From assembly GCF_029223885.1 (NCBI RefSeq), contig NZ_CP119409.1, positions 3,126,001 through 3,190,000 on the forward strand: DNA of 64,000 bases. The letters are read 5' to 3'. The stretch comes from Pararhizobium gei (GTDB lineage: Bacteria; Pseudomonadota; Alphaproteobacteria; Rhizobiales; Rhizobiaceae). The position numbers and the translations under genes were made by a program. Numbering within the stretch: the stretch's first letter is position 1; each line of letters opens with the position of its first letter. The notes below the pieces were generated by a model, which was given only the letters and a program-made list of their open reading frames with translations, did not search any database and was not told the origin of the DNA. Shown piece by piece: positions 17,296-27,162 of this stretch.

Positions 17296-17384
17296 TAAAC
17301 ATTTTTGATGAATCGGCAAGGTGGTCTGGAATAAGAAAAAGGCAGAGCTCTTGCCCTGCCTTTTCTGTATAAAGCCCCTGAAGA

Positions 17385-19127
17385 TCAGTGACTGTCCTTG
17401 CCAACGGCACTTCCGCGACATCCCTTGAGGAAGTCGAGATCGGCGCCGGTATCGGCCCCTTGAACATGCTGTTGGTGAAGCCACGCATATCCGGATGTCG
17501 GCAGATCATGCTGCGGCTGCCAGGCGACGAGGCGCTGCGACAGTTCCTCTTCGGAAATGTCCAGATGCAGGCGACGGTTCGGCACGTCGATCTCGATCAT
17601 GTCGCCGTTCTTCACCACGGCCAGCGGTCCGCCAACAGCCGCTTCCGGCGAAGTGTGCAGCACGACGGTGCCATAGGCTGTTCCGGACATCCGGGCGTCG
17701 GAAATGCGCACCATGTCGGTAATGCCCTTCTTCAGCACTTTTGGGGGAAGCCCCATATTGCCGACCTCGGCCATGCCGGGATAGCCCTTTGGTCCACAGT
17801 TCTTCATCACCATGATGCAGGTCTCGTCGATGTCGAGATTGTCGTCGTTGATCTTCGCCTTGTAGTCGTCGATGTCCTCGAACACCACCGCCCTGCCCCG
17901 GTGCGTCAAGAGATGCGGCGAGGCGGCAGAGGGCTTGAGCACCGCGCCCTTCGGTGCGAGATTGCCGCGCAGCACCACGATGCCGCCGGATTGCGTCAAT
18001 GCCTTTTCAGCTGGCAGAATCACGTCCTCGTTCCAGTTGACGACATCCTTCACCTCATCCCACATGGTTTCGCCGGAAACCGTCAGGGCGTCCCGGTGCA
18101 GAAGACCAGCCTCGCCGAGGCGCTTCAACACGACCGGCAGGCCGCCGGCATAGAAAAACTCTTCCATGAGGTACTTGCCCGACGGCATCAGGTTGACGAT
18201 CGTGGGAACATCGCGGCCGCAACGGTCCCAGTCGTCCAGCGTCAGGTCGATGCCGACGCGGCCGGCCATGGCGAGCAGGTGGATAACGGCGTTGGTCGAA
18301 CCACCGATCGCAGCATTGGTGCGGATGGCATTTTCAAAGGCCTGCTTCGTCATGATATCGGATGGCTTCAGGTCGTCCTTGACCATCTGGACGATGCGCC
18401 GGCCGGTGAGCTGCGCCATGACCTTGCGGCGGCTGTCGACGCCCGGGATCGCCGCATTGCCCGACAAAGCCATGCCGAGCGCTTCGGCCATCGAGGCCAT
18501 GGTGGAAGCGGTGCCCATCGTGTTGCAGGTGCCCGAGGAACGGCTCATCGAGGCCTCTGCTTCGAGGAACTCCTCCTGCGTCATCTCGCCGGCCTTCACC
18601 ATCTCGGAGAACTTCCAGAGATGTGTCCCGGAACCAACGCGTTCGCCACGGAAATAACCGTTGAGCATCGGTCCGCCGGTGACGACGATCGACGGCAGAT
18701 CGACGGAGGCGGCGCCCATGATCAGCGACGGCGTGGTCTTGTCGCAACCGACCAGAAGCACGCAGCCATCCATCGGTTGGCCGCGAATGGCTTCCTCGAC
18801 GGCAAGAGCTGCAAGGTTGCGGTACATCATCGCGGTCGGACGGAAGGTATTTTCGGACGCGGAAAATACCGGAACTTCCATCGGGAAGCCGCCGGCTTCC
18901 CATATGCCGGCCTTCACCTTCTCGGCAAGCTCGCGCAAATGTCCATTGCACGGCGTCATGTCCGACCAGGTGTTGAGGATGCCGATCACAGGACGGCCGT
19001 CGAACAGGTCGTGCGGATATCCCTGGTTCTTCATCCAGCCGCGGTGGTAGATCACGTCCCGGCTCGTGCCGCCGTACCATTCCTGCGAGCGCAGCTTGCG
19101 CGGCCATTCCGCTTTCTTAAACATCAT
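17385..19127 (-). CDS. L-arabinonate dehydratase (IlvD/Edd family)
   Basis: Dehydrates L-arabinonate to 2-keto-3-deoxy-L-arabinonate. At 580 residues it is very like the characterised Rhizobium leguminosarum enzyme, which also takes D-fuconate and D-galactonate. [2Fe-2S] ligands are Cys60 (SDMTPCNGH), Cys128 (VGCDKT) and Cys201 (SSGTCNTMGT); the Mg/Lys-carbamate region and the catalytic Ser of DARMSGTAYGT are present. Its neighbours KGSADH and gguC, with the chvE-ggu transporter, form the non-phosphorylated arabinose/galactose route on one strand. The start could be one Met later. A 59-nt gap separates it from KGSADH. Confidence 0.92.
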   Translation of the reverse strand: MMFKKAEWPRKLRSQEWYGGTSRDVIYHRGWMKNQGYPHDLFDGRPVIGILNTWSDMTPCNGHLRELAEKVKAGIWEAGGFPMEVPVFSASENTFRPTAMMYRNLAALAVEEAIRGQPMDGCVLLVGCDKTTPSLIMGAASVDLPSIVVTGGPMLNGYFRGERVGSGTHLWKFSEMVKAGEMTQEEFLEAEASMSRSSGTCNTMGTASTMASMAEALGMALSGNAAIPGVDSRRKVMAQLTGRRIVQMVKDDLKPSDIMTKQAFENAIRTNAAIGGSTNAVIHLLAMAGRVGIDLTLDDWDRCGRDVPTIVNLMPSGKYLMEEFFYAGGLPVVLKRLGEAGLLHRDALTVSGETMWDEVKDVVNWNEDVILPAEKALTQSGGIVVLRGNLAPKGAVLKPSAASPHLLTHRGRAVVFEDIDDYKAKINDDNLDIDETCIMVMKNCGPKGYPGMAEVGNMGLPPKVLKKGITDMVRISDARMSGTAYGTVVLHTSPEAAVGGPLAVVKNGDMIEIDVPNRRLHLDISEEELSQRLVAWQPQHDLPTSGYAWLHQQHVQGADTGADLDFLKGCRGSAVGKDSH

Positions 19128-19186
19128 TCTCGTCCTTTGAAGCCGGAGACCGGATCGGCCTTTTTGGCCGATCCGCCGGAACGTCC

Positions 19187-20620
19187 TTACGCCAGTGTGT
19201 AAGCCGTCTTCACCACGGTGAAGAATTCGGCTGCATATTTGCCCTGCTCTCGCGAGCCGAAGGAGGAGGCCTTGCGGCCGCCGAAGGGCACGTGGAAATC
19301 GACACCGGCCGTCGGCAGGTTGACCATCACCATGCCGGCTTCCGAATTGCGCTTGAAATGCGTCGCATGCTTCAGGCTGGTCGTGGCGATGCCGGCCGAC
19401 AGGCCGAATGGCGTGTCGTTGGCGACGCTGAGCGCCTCGTCGTAGTCCTTGACGCGGATGACGCTGGCGACCGGGCCGAAGATTTCCTCACGGGAAATCC
19501 GCATCTGGTTGGTGGCCTCCGTGAACAGGGTCGGCTGGAGGAAGAAGCCCGGATTGTCACGGGTGATCGTTTCGCCGCCGAAGGCAAGCTTGGCGCCCTC
19601 CTGCTTGCCGATCGCGATATAGTCCGTATCGGTTGCCAGCTGGCGCTCATCAACGACGGGACCGATATGGGTGCCGGCCTTCAGCGCGTCATCGACGACA
19701 AGGGTCTTCAGCTTTTCGGTCAAGGCCGCAACGAACTTGTCGTGGATGCCTTCGGTGACGATCAGGCGCGAGGACGCCGTGCAGCGCTGGCCGGTCGAGA
19801 AGAAGCCCGAATTTGCAGCGGCTTCAACGGCGACGGTGAGATCGGCATCGTCAAGCACGACCATCGGGTTCTTGCCGCCCATTTCCAGCTGGAACTTGCG
19901 GTTATGCTCGATGGAGGCCGCAGCGACCCGCTTGCCCGTACCGGTCGAGCCGGTGAAGGTGATACCGGCGAGATCGGCGCTGTCGAGCATGGCCTGGCCG
20001 ACGACCGATCCCTTGCCCATGACGAGGTTCAGCACGCCCTTCGGCAGGCCGGCGCGGTGGAGGATATCGACGATGGCCCAGGAGCAGCCGGGTACCAGTT
20101 CGGCCGGCTTGAAGACGACGGTGTTGCCGTAGCAGAGCGCCGGGGCGATCTTCCAGGCCGGGATGGCGATCGGGAAGTTCCATGGGGTGATGATGCCGAT
20201 AACGCCGATCGGCTCGCGGGTGATCTCGACGCCGATGTTCGGACGAACGGACGGCAGGACTTCACCGGCCAGACGCAAGGCTTCCCCTGCGAAGAAATCG
20301 AAGATCTGGGCGGCACGGATCGTCTCGCCAATCGCCTCGGGAAGCGTCTTGCCTTCCTCGCGGGCGAGCAGCTTGCCGAGTTCGTCCTTGCGCGCCAGGA
20401 TTTCGTCGGAGGTCTTTTTCAGGATCGCATGGCGTTCGAGAATGCCCGAACGCGACCAGGCGGGAAATGCGGCCTTGGCGGCGGCGATTGCCGTCTTGGT
20501 GTCATCCGCATTTGCGGAGGCATACAGGCCGACGACTTCCTTTGTGTTCGATGGGTTGATGTTTTCGACGCCGTTGGTGCCGACCCATTCGCCGGCAATC
20601 AGGTTCTGGTGGAGTGTCAT
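19187..20620 (-). CDS. 2-oxoglutarate semialdehyde dehydrogenase (KGSADH)
   Basis: NAD(P)-dependent aldehyde dehydrogenase that oxidises 2-oxoglutarate semialdehyde to 2-oxoglutarate, the last step of non-phosphorylated arabinose breakdown. The 477 residues contain NAD-site TPWNFPIAIPAWKIAPAL, the fold motif TFTGSTGTGKRVA, the general base Glu in LEMGGKN, the catalytic Cys in FSTGQRCTASSR, and EEIFGPVASV. KGSADH of several bacteria groups here; succinate semialdehyde dehydrogenase activity is the alternative. Position between arabinonate dehydratase and gguC supports KGSADH. Confidence 0.87.
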   Translation of the reverse strand: MTLHQNLIAGEWVGTNGVENINPSNTKEVVGLYASANADDTKTAIAAAKAAFPAWSRSGILERHAILKKTSDEILARKDELGKLLAREEGKTLPEAIGETIRAAQIFDFFAGEALRLAGEVLPSVRPNIGVEITREPIGVIGIITPWNFPIAIPAWKIAPALCYGNTVVFKPAELVPGCSWAIVDILHRAGLPKGVLNLVMGKGSVVGQAMLDSADLAGITFTGSTGTGKRVAAASIEHNRKFQLEMGGKNPMVVLDDADLTVAVEAAANSGFFSTGQRCTASSRLIVTEGIHDKFVAALTEKLKTLVVDDALKAGTHIGPVVDERQLATDTDYIAIGKQEGAKLAFGGETITRDNPGFFLQPTLFTEATNQMRISREEIFGPVASVIRVKDYDEALSVANDTPFGLSAGIATTSLKHATHFKRNSEAGMVMVNLPTAGVDFHVPFGGRKASSFGSREQGKYAAEFFTVVKTAYTLA

Positions 20621-20690
20621 GGGCTAAAAGCCTCCTTGGTTTGCGCAAGCGCCGTGGGATCGGCACTCGCAGTCAAATGTTTCGAACGGA

Positions 20691-21683
20691 TCAGAGCTGG
20701 CCGATCACGATCTCGTCTTCGCCGGCGACCGCCAGCGTGTTGCGCAGCGGCAGGCCGAATTCGGCTGCCTCAATCTCGAAGATGTCGCCAGCCTCGGTCT
20801 TGATGCCATCGCCGAAAGACAGCGTCGCCGTTCCGAACATATGGACATGCACGTCGCCCGGTGCACGGAATATCCCGTATTTAAAGTGATGATATTCGAG
20901 ATTGGCGAAGGTGTGGGACATATTGGCTTCCCCGGACAGGAACGGCTTTTCCCACAGGACAGCGCCATTGCGGATAATGCGCGACGTCCCGCGAATGTCA
21001 GCGGGTGCCTCGCCAACGCGGATTTCCGGGCCGAAGCTTGCCGGCCGCAGCTTCGAATGGGCGAGGTAGAGATAATTGACGCGTTCCGTCACGTGATCGG
21101 AAAATTCGTTGGCGACGGCAAAACCGATGCGGAACGGCGCGCCTGCGTCGGATATAACGTAAATGCCGGCCATTTCCGGCTCTTCGCCGCCGTCTTCTGC
21201 GAAAGATGGAGACACGAGTTCAGCGCCTGGCGCAACCGATTGCGAACCATTGCCCTTGTAGAACCATTCGGGCTGGACGCCCTTTTCGCCAGGCTTCGGC
21301 TTGCCGCCTTCCAGGCCCATCTTGAACATTTTCATCGTGTCGGTGGCGCCCTCCTCCACCTTAGAGACGGCTGCGTGCATTGCATCGCGCGTTGAAGCAG
21401 AACCGAGATGGGTCAGTCCCGTTCCCGTCAGATGCAGGTGTGCGTCGTCGGGATGGGTGATCGGCGGCAGGAAGTTGCCCTTGGCGTAGACATCCTGAAG
21501 ATCGAGCTGCGCACCAAGGCCGTGCGCCTCGACGACGGCCTTCAGGCTCTGGCCGGAATTGGCGGCTTCCATCGCCAGCGCATAAACGCTCGCCGCATCG
21601 TTCACCACCCTGGCGGTCTCGCCCGATTGGCGAACGGCGACAGAAATGGAGCCATCATTGTTTTTCACTTGGGAAATCAGCAC
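20691..21683 (-). CDS. gguC: GguC / AraD1-type FAH-fold protein
   Basis: A 330-residue protein of the fumarylacetoacetate hydrolase fold, belonging to the GguC/AraD1 group. In Agrobacterium gguC follows gguAB. AraD1 proteins are proposed 2-keto-3-deoxy-L-arabinonate dehydratases, which would supply the KGSADH substrate and fits the neighbours exactly. Visible: N-terminal MLISQVKNNDGSISVAVR, PPITHPDDAHLHLTGTGLTHLGSA, the metal-site PEWFYKGNGS, GEEPEMAGIYVI and C-terminal PGDVHVHMFGTATLSFGDG. Reading right to left it is preceded by a 222-nt structured spacer after gguB. Confidence 0.88.
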   Translation of the reverse strand: MLISQVKNNDGSISVAVRQSGETARVVNDAASVYALAMEAANSGQSLKAVVEAHGLGAQLDLQDVYAKGNFLPPITHPDDAHLHLTGTGLTHLGSASTRDAMHAAVSKVEEGATDTMKMFKMGLEGGKPKPGEKGVQPEWFYKGNGSQSVAPGAELVSPSFAEDGGEEPEMAGIYVISDAGAPFRIGFAVANEFSDHVTERVNYLYLAHSKLRPASFGPEIRVGEAPADIRGTSRIIRNGAVLWEKPFLSGEANMSHTFANLEYHHFKYGIFRAPGDVHVHMFGTATLSFGDGIKTEAGDIFEIEAAEFGLPLRNTLAVAGEDEIVIGQL

Positions 21684-21808
21684 AGCTTCGTCCTTTTAAA
21701 TCCGGGGCCGGTTGCCGGGTATCAAGTGTCCGGCCAAGGCAACCCTTGGGAGACGTGATCCGGCTCCCGTTCACGAATGGCGCAGCCACCCGTCTCGTCA
21801 CGATGGTT

Positions 21809-21856
21809 GGGCCGGAGCATTGGTGCTTCCATGAAGCACGAGTACTGCTCCGGCCC
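21809..21856 (-). repeat. nested hairpin between gguB and gguC
   Basis: GGGCCGGAGCA (21809-21819) and TGCTCCGGCCC (21846-21856) form a perfect 11-bp outer stem. Inside it GTGCTTC (21823-21829) and GAAGCAC (21833-21839) form a second perfect 7-bp stem with a CAT loop. No T-run follows on the minus strand, so it is more likely a processing or stability element, or an attenuator, than a simple terminator. A small TGTAC/GTACA repeat lies beside it. Confidence 0.75.
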
Positions 21857-21906
21857 GATTTGTACAGACCGTACATTCCGGCCCGGATTGACGGATCGAA
21901 AGCCGA

Positions 21907-23115
21907 TCAGCCCTTGTTCTTGTTGTAGACGTCGAAGAACACGGCAGCGAGGAGGACAAGGCCCTTGACGAGTTGCTGATAGTCGATGCCGAGACCCATG
22001 ATGGACATGCCGTTGTTCATGACGCCCATGATCAGCGCGCCGATGACGGCACCCGTAATCTTGCCAACGCCGCCGGATGCCGATGCGCCACCGATGAAGC
22101 AGGCCGCGATAACGTCAAGCTCGAAACCGACGCCGGCTTTCGGCGTTGCCGAGTTGAGGCGGGCAGCAATTATCATGCCGGCGAGTGCCGCCAGGACGCC
22201 CATGTTGATGAAGGTATAAAAGGTCAGCCGTTCGGTGTTGATGCCGGAGAGCTTTGCCGCCTTCTCGTTGCCGCCCATGGCATAGATGCGGCGGCCGACA
22301 GTGGAGCGCGTGGTGATGAAGGTATAGAGCGCAATCAGCGCAGCCATCACAATCAGGACGTTCGGGAAGCCCTTGTAGGTCGACAGCTGGAAACCGAGGA
22401 AGATCGAGACGGCGCCGATGATGCCCATCTGCATGACGAAGAAGGCGAAGGGTTCGTTCTCGGTGCCGTGGCGATCGTTGGTCCGGCGGTTCTTGAGGCC
22501 GGAATAGATCGCCAGCGCCACCAGCACGAGGACGGCCACCAGCGCGAAGAGATTGGTAATGACCCCGGGAGCCGGATTGAGGAAGGACAGGAAGTCCGGA
22601 ATGAAACCGGTGGACAGCACTTGGAAGTCCTTCGGGAAAGGACCGATCGGCCGGTTCTGGAGCACGACGTAGGTCAGGCCCCGGAACACCAGCATGCCGG
22701 CAAGCGTCACGATGAAGGACGGTATCTTCTGGTAAGCGACCCAGTAGCCCTGAGCGGCGCCCGCAAGCCCGCCAAGCACAAGACACACAGGTACGACGAT
22801 CGAATAATGGATGCCCCATTTCACCAGCATGATCGCGGACAGTCCGCCGGTAAAGGCGACGATCGATCCGACCGACAGGTCGATATGACCCGCGACGATG
22901 ATCAGGAGCATGCCAAGCGCCATGATGACGATGAACGAGTTCTGCAGCACGAGGTTGGTCAGGTTGACCGGACGGAACAGGACGCCGTCGGTCAGGAACT
23001 GGAAGAACAGCATGATGACGACGAGTGCGACGAGAAGGCCGTATTCGCGGATATTGTTCCTGAGGTATTCCCCGATGGAGGGCGTGGTTTTTGGAGCGCT
23101 GTTTTCGGCGACCAT
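21907..23115 (-). CDS. gguB: multiple-sugar ABC transporter permease GguB
   Basis: A 402-residue inner-membrane permease of the ribose/xylose type (CUT2). It has about ten hydrophobic segments: [49 protein letters not shown] (the conserved permease motif), PSFIVTLAGMLVFRGLTY, and IYAMGGNEKAAKLSGINTE with VLAALAGMIIAARLN. The start codon overlaps the gguA stop (TAATG), a coupled junction. With gguA and chvE it imports arabinose, galactose, glucose, xylose and related sugars. Confidence 0.92.
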   Translation of the reverse strand: MVAENSAPKTTPSIGEYLRNNIREYGLLVALVVIMLFFQFLTDGVLFRPVNLTNLVLQNSFIVIMALGMLLIIVAGHIDLSVGSIVAFTGGLSAIMLVKWGIHYSIVVPVCLVLGGLAGAAQGYWVAYQKIPSFIVTLAGMLVFRGLTYVVLQNRPIGPFPKDFQVLSTGFIPDFLSFLNPAPGVITNLFALVAVLVLVALAIYSGLKNRRTNDRHGTENEPFAFFVMQMGIIGAVSIFLGFQLSTYKGFPNVLIVMAALIALYTFITTRSTVGRRIYAMGGNEKAAKLSGINTERLTFYTFINMGVLAALAGMIIAARLNSATPKAGVGFELDVIAACFIGGASASGGVGKITGAVIGALIMGVMNNGMSIMGLGIDYQQLVKGLVLLAAVFFDVYNKNKG

Positions 23116-24650
23116 TAGTGTTTCTCCCCGGAGCGCATGATGGCGCGCATGATGGATTCCTGGCTTGCTTCTGCTTTGGAAAGCTCGGCGACGATGCGAC
23201 CTTCGTTCATGACGTAGATGCGGTCGCAGGTTCCCAGAAGTTCGGGCATTTCCGATGAGATCATCAGGATGCCTTTGCCTTCTGCGGCAAGCTGGTTGAT
23301 GATGGTGTAGATTTCATATTTCGCCCCGACATCGATGCCGCGTGTCGGCTCGTCGAGGATCAGGACCTCAGGCCTGGTGAACAGCCATTTCGACAGGACG
23401 ACCTTCTGCTGGTTGCCCCCCGACAGGTTGACGGTTTCCTGATAGATCGAATGGGACCGGATGCGCAGCTTCGACCGGTAGTCTGTCGCAACCTGGCGCT
23501 CCTTGTGATTGTCTATGACCCCGCCACTGGACACCGCCGGCAGGTTGGACAGCGTGGTGTTGTGCATGATGTTGTTGTTCAGCACCAGCCCAAGATGCTT
23601 GCGGTCTTCGGTGACATAGGCAAGACCGGCCTCGATGGCCTTCGGGATGGTGCTGACATCCACGGGCTTGCCGTGCATGCTGACCTCTCCGGTGATCTTG
23701 TGCCCCCAGGATCTGCCGAAGACGCTCATCGCGGTTTCGGTACGCCCGGCGCCCATGAGACCGGCGATGCCGACAACTTCGCCGGCGCGGACGTTGAAAT
23801 TGATATCGTGCAGGAACTGCCGGTCACGGTGCTGCTGGTGGAAAACGTTCCAGTTCTTCACCTCGAGCAGCATCTCGCCGATCTTCGGTTCGCGCGGCGG
23901 GTAGCGGTCTTCCATGTCGCGGCCGACCATGCCCTTGATGATCCGGTCTTCGCTGATGTCTTGCGTGTGACAGTCGAGCGTCTCCACCGTGCCACCGTCG
24001 CGCAGGATGGTAATCTTGTCGGCGACCTTCTTGATCTCGTTCAGCTTGTGCGAAATGATAATCGAGGTCATGCCCTGCTTGCGGAATTCCATCAGGAGTT
24101 TCAACAGCGCATCCGAATCGGTTTCGTTGAGCGAGGCCGTCGGCTCGTCGAGGATCAGGAGCCGGACTTTCTTGGAGAGCGCCTTGGCGATTTCCACGAG
24201 CTGCTGCTTTCCGACGCCGATATCGGTGATCCGCGCCGAGGGCGCCTCCTTCAGGCCGACCTTGTCGAGAAGACCTTTCGTGCGAGCGAACGTCTCCTTC
24301 CAGTCGATCACGCCCTTGGTGGCGATTTCGTTGCCCAGAAAGATGTTTTCCGCAATCGACAGAAGCGGCACCAGCGCCAGTTCCTGGTGAATGATGATGA
24401 CACCGATATGTTCGCTGTCGGAAATGGTCGAAAACTGGCGGAGTTGGCCGTCATAGTGGATTTCGCCGTCGTAGCTGCCGGCGGGATAGACACCGCTCAG
24501 CACCTTCATGAGCGTGGATTTTCCAGCCCCGTTCTCGCCAACCAGGGCGTGGATTTCACCCTCGCGGACCTTGAGATTGACGTTGTCCAGAGCTTTCACG
24601 CCTGGAAATGTCTTGGTGATGCCCCGCATTTCGAGAATGATGTTGTTCAT
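23115..24650 (-). CDS. gguA: multiple-sugar ABC transporter ATPase GguA
   Basis: A 511-residue fused double ATPase of the CUT2 family. First domain: Walker [15 protein letters not shown], then [17 protein letters not shown] and Walker [12 protein letters not shown]; second domain: [16 protein letters not shown] (the typical degenerate P-loop), signature [16 protein letters not shown] and [14 protein letters not shown]. The start is ATG at 24648-24650, just downstream of a terminator-like hairpin following chvE. It energises transport through GguB. Confidence 0.93.
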   Translation of the reverse strand: MNNIILEMRGITKTFPGVKALDNVNLKVREGEIHALVGENGAGKSTLMKVLSGVYPAGSYDGEIHYDGQLRQFSTISDSEHIGVIIIHQELALVPLLSIAENIFLGNEIATKGVIDWKETFARTKGLLDKVGLKEAPSARITDIGVGKQQLVEIAKALSKKVRLLILDEPTASLNETDSDALLKLLMEFRKQGMTSIIISHKLNEIKKVADKITILRDGGTVETLDCHTQDISEDRIIKGMVGRDMEDRYPPREPKIGEMLLEVKNWNVFHQQHRDRQFLHDINFNVRAGEVVGIAGLMGAGRTETAMSVFGRSWGHKITGEVSMHGKPVDVSTIPKAIEAGLAYVTEDRKHLGLVLNNNIMHNTTLSNLPAVSSGGVIDNHKERQVATDYRSKLRIRSHSIYQETVNLSGGNQQKVVLSKWLFTRPEVLILDEPTRGIDVGAKYEIYTIINQLAAEGKGILMISSEMPELLGTCDRIYVMNEGRIVAELSKAEASQESIMRAIMRSGEKH

Positions 24651-24724
24651 GTTCGGGTATTCCTGAGGCAGTCCGTGGATGATGAGGCCGGACGCGCCGA
24701 CAATACAAAGTCCCTCATCATGAT

Positions 24725-24751
24725 AAAAGGGCCCGCAAAAAACGCGGGCCC
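24725..24751 (-). terminator. terminator or attenuator between chvE and gguA
   Basis: GGGCCCGC (24729-24736) and GCGGGCCC (24744-24751) form a perfect 8-bp stem. Reading the minus strand, TTTT-A follows it (24725-24728). It lies 18 nt after the chvE stop and would leave most transcripts as chvE alone, with some read-through into gguA, as is common when a binding protein is needed in excess. Confidence 0.8.
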
Positions 24752-24769
24752 CGTGGTCGATACCAAAGA

Positions 24770-25837
24770 TCAGTTGTTGATCTGGTCTTCCGTGTAGTAG
24801 CCAGCGCCGACCAGTACGTCCTTGACGTTGGTCTTATCAACGGAAACCGGCTTCAGAAGGTAGGACGGGATGACCTTGACGCCGTTGTCATAGGTCTTGG
24901 TGTCGTTGACCTCAGGCTCCTTGCCGCCAAGGATCGCATCCGTCATCGTGACGGCGACCTTGGCAAGCTCGCGGGTGTCCTTGAACACCGACGAATACTG
25001 CTCGCCTGCGAGGATCGACTTGACTGACGGAAGTTCGGCGTCCTGACCGGTAACAACCGGCATCGGCAAATCGCCGGAGCCGTAGCCGACGCCTTTCAGG
25101 GCCGAGATAATGCCGATGGAGAGACCGTCGTACGGCGACAGAACACCGTCGACCTTGCCATCGGTGTAGGTCGAGGAGAGAAGATTCTCCATGCGGGCCT
25201 GGGCAACAGCGCCATCCCAACGCAGGGTGCCGACCTGGTCCATGCCGACCTGTCCGGATTTAACGACGATCTTCTTGGCATCGATCAGCGGCTGCAGAAC
25301 CGACATTGCACCATCGTAGAAGAAGAAGGCGTTGTTATCATCCGGCGAACCGCCGAAAAGTTCAACATTCTTCGGCTCCGTTGCGCCGTCAAGCTTCAGA
25401 CCTTCGACAAGTGAAGTCGCCTGCAGCACGCCGACCTGGAAGTTGTCGAAGGTGGCGTAGTAGTCGACATTGCCCGAATCGCGGATCAGGCGGTCATAGG
25501 CGATGACCTTGACGCCGGCTTCGTGGGCCTTTGCCAGAATGTCCGACAGCGTCGTGCCGTCGATCGCGCCAATAATGAGAACCTTGGCACCCTTGGTGAC
25601 CATGTTCTCGATCTGGGCAAGCTGGTTTGGAATGTCATCGTCAGCAAACTGCAGGTCCGGAGTATAGCCGGCGTCCTTGAACAGCTTTTCCATGGTCTCG
25701 CCGTCGGAAATCCAGCGGGTCGAGGTTTTGGTGGGCATGGAAATGCCAACAGTGCCCTTGTCCTGTGCCAGCGCCGGAGCGACGAACGCCGCAACGCTGA
25801 GCGCGGCAGCGGCGAGAAGCGAAGTAACCAATTTCAT
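24770..25837 (-). CDS. chvE: ChvE periplasmic multiple-sugar-binding protein
   Basis: The sugar-binding protein for the Ggu transporter. In Agrobacterium it also senses host sugars for VirA and for chemotaxis; that second role needs virA, not seen here. 355 residues: signal peptide [23 protein letters not shown] before [15 protein letters not shown], ligand-binding [43 protein letters not shown] and [16 protein letters not shown]. The ATG at 25835-25837 follows AGGGAGA. A longer open frame to 25984 is not protein-like. Divergent from gbpR. Confidence 0.93.
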   Translation of the reverse strand: MKLVTSLLAAAALSVAAFVAPALAQDKGTVGISMPTKTSTRWISDGETMEKLFKDAGYTPDLQFADDDIPNQLAQIENMVTKGAKVLIIGAIDGTTLSDILAKAHEAGVKVIAYDRLIRDSGNVDYYATFDNFQVGVLQATSLVEGLKLDGATEPKNVELFGGSPDDNNAFFFYDGAMSVLQPLIDAKKIVVKSGQVGMDQVGTLRWDGAVAQARMENLLSSTYTDGKVDGVLSPYDGLSIGIISALKGVGYGSGDLPMPVVTGQDAELPSVKSILAGEQYSSVFKDTRELAKVAVTMTDAILGGKEPEVNDTKTYDNGVKVIPSYLLKPVSVDKTNVKDVLVGAGYYTEDQINN

Positions 25838-26047
25838 GTATCTCTCCCTAATGTGTTGATCCAGGCGGCGATCGCCTGCCTCGATATGCAGCGCTTCGCG
25901 TCCGGGAGATATTCCCGGCGGAGGTTTAAGGGGTGAAAGAAAGCCCTCCCAGGCCTTACACGCTCCCAGCACGCTGGCGCACATTGCGGCAAACTGGAAT
26001 CAAACGTCATAACTGTCAAATACAATATAGCTGCATCTCCATATCGT

Positions 26048-26088
26048 TTTTGGTATATTACTCTATAACAGTGTGATTTTTACCAAAA
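26048..26088 (+). promoter_or_regulatory. possible operator between chvE and gbpR
   Basis: TTTTGGTA (26048-26055) and TACCAAAA (26081-26088) are perfect inverted 8-mers 25 nt apart in the 284-nt region between the divergent genes, 33 nt before the gbpR start. A site for GbpR is plausible, since LysR-type proteins bind in the shared promoter region, but spacing is not a classical T-N11-A box. Confidence 0.4.
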
Positions 26089-26121
26089 TGCCACGGCATT
26101 TTCTCGGAAGGTGGGCAAAAT

Positions 26122-27099
26122 ATGGACGATGTGACGAACAGTCTGCCCGAGCAGATGGCGTATTGGGACCGTGGAATTTTTCGCGCCGGTTTGAAAATCA
26201 GCCATTTGCAACTGATTCTCGCCATCGAGGACCACGGCCAGATCAGCGCCGCTGCCGAAGCTCTCAACATATCGCAGCCCGCCGCCTCGCGCATGCTGGG
26301 GGAAGTCGAGGCCATTCTCCGGGCTCCGCTTTGCGCGCGCGTTGCGCGCGGTGTCGAACTCACACAATATGGCCGTGCGCTGGCGCGGCGCGCACGGACG
26401 ATTTTTCTGGAACTTCGCGAAACAGCCCGCGAAATCAACGAACTGAAGACCGGCAGCGGCGGGTCCGTGTCGCTCGGCTCGGTTACCGGCCCGGCGCTCA
26501 ATCTCGCTGTCCCCGCGGTCAGCCAGGTTTCGACTGCCTATCCCGGCATCGAGATCAACATCCAGATCGAAAACAGCAATGTGCTGGTTCGCGAACTTCT
26601 CGCGGCCCGGCACGATTTCGTCATCGGACGCATTCCCGACGATATCGATCCACGCCAGTTCAATCTCATCGAAATCGGCGAGGAAAATGTCTGCCTGATC
26701 GTGCGTGAGGGACACCCGTTGCTGGATCAGGCAGTGGTGACCTTCAGCGATCTTCCGGGTTACGACTGGGTCTTCCAGCCGCCCGGCACTCTGCTTCGGC
26801 GGGCAGTCGAGGACAGTTTCCTCTCGGCAGGCACACCGTTGCCGGCGACGATCATCAACACCTCCTCCATCATCCTGACGGTCTCGATCGTGCAGCATAC
26901 CAATGCCATAGCGCCGGTCGCCCGGGATGTGGCGGACCTGATTGCCGGTGATGCCAGCCGCGCGGGTGCCATTCGCGTTCTTCCCACAGACTTCAACATC
27001 AGGATCAGGCCGTACAGTCTGATCACCGCGCGCGGCCGCGCACTGCCCCCCAGCGCCAAGCTGCTTTACGACCTCATTCTCAAGCAAAGCACTGCCTGA
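26122..27099 (+). CDS. gbpR: LysR-family regulator GbpR
   Basis: A 325-residue LysR regulator, the known controller of chvE in Agrobacterium (activation with galactose or arabinose, repression without). The HTH is LQLILAIEDHGQISAAAEALNISQPAASRML, followed by the linker helix and a substrate-binding domain containing VSLGSVTGPALNLAVPAV and LLAARHDFVIGRIP. The divergent placement next to chvE is what decides the name over other LysR genes. Confidence 0.88.
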   Translation: MDDVTNSLPEQMAYWDRGIFRAGLKISHLQLILAIEDHGQISAAAEALNISQPAASRMLGEVEAILRAPLCARVARGVELTQYGRALARRARTIFLELRETAREINELKTGSGGSVSLGSVTGPALNLAVPAVSQVSTAYPGIEINIQIENSNVLVRELLAARHDFVIGRIPDDIDPRQFNLIEIGEENVCLIVREGHPLLDQAVVTFSDLPGYDWVFQPPGTLLRRAVEDSFLSAGTPLPATIINTSSIILTVSIVQHTNAIAPVARDVADLIAGDASRAGAIRVLPTDFNIRIRPYSLITARGRALPPSAKLLYDLILKQSTA

Positions 27100-27162
27100 C
27101 CAGCTTCGCGACATCCGGCAACGCTACAAGCACCTTGCCAAAGATAGGGACGGGAAAAACAC

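Noticed and set aside
21973..23118. Open frame antisense to gguB
   Set aside because: His/Asp/Glu-rich shadow of a membrane protein gene; no family likeness.
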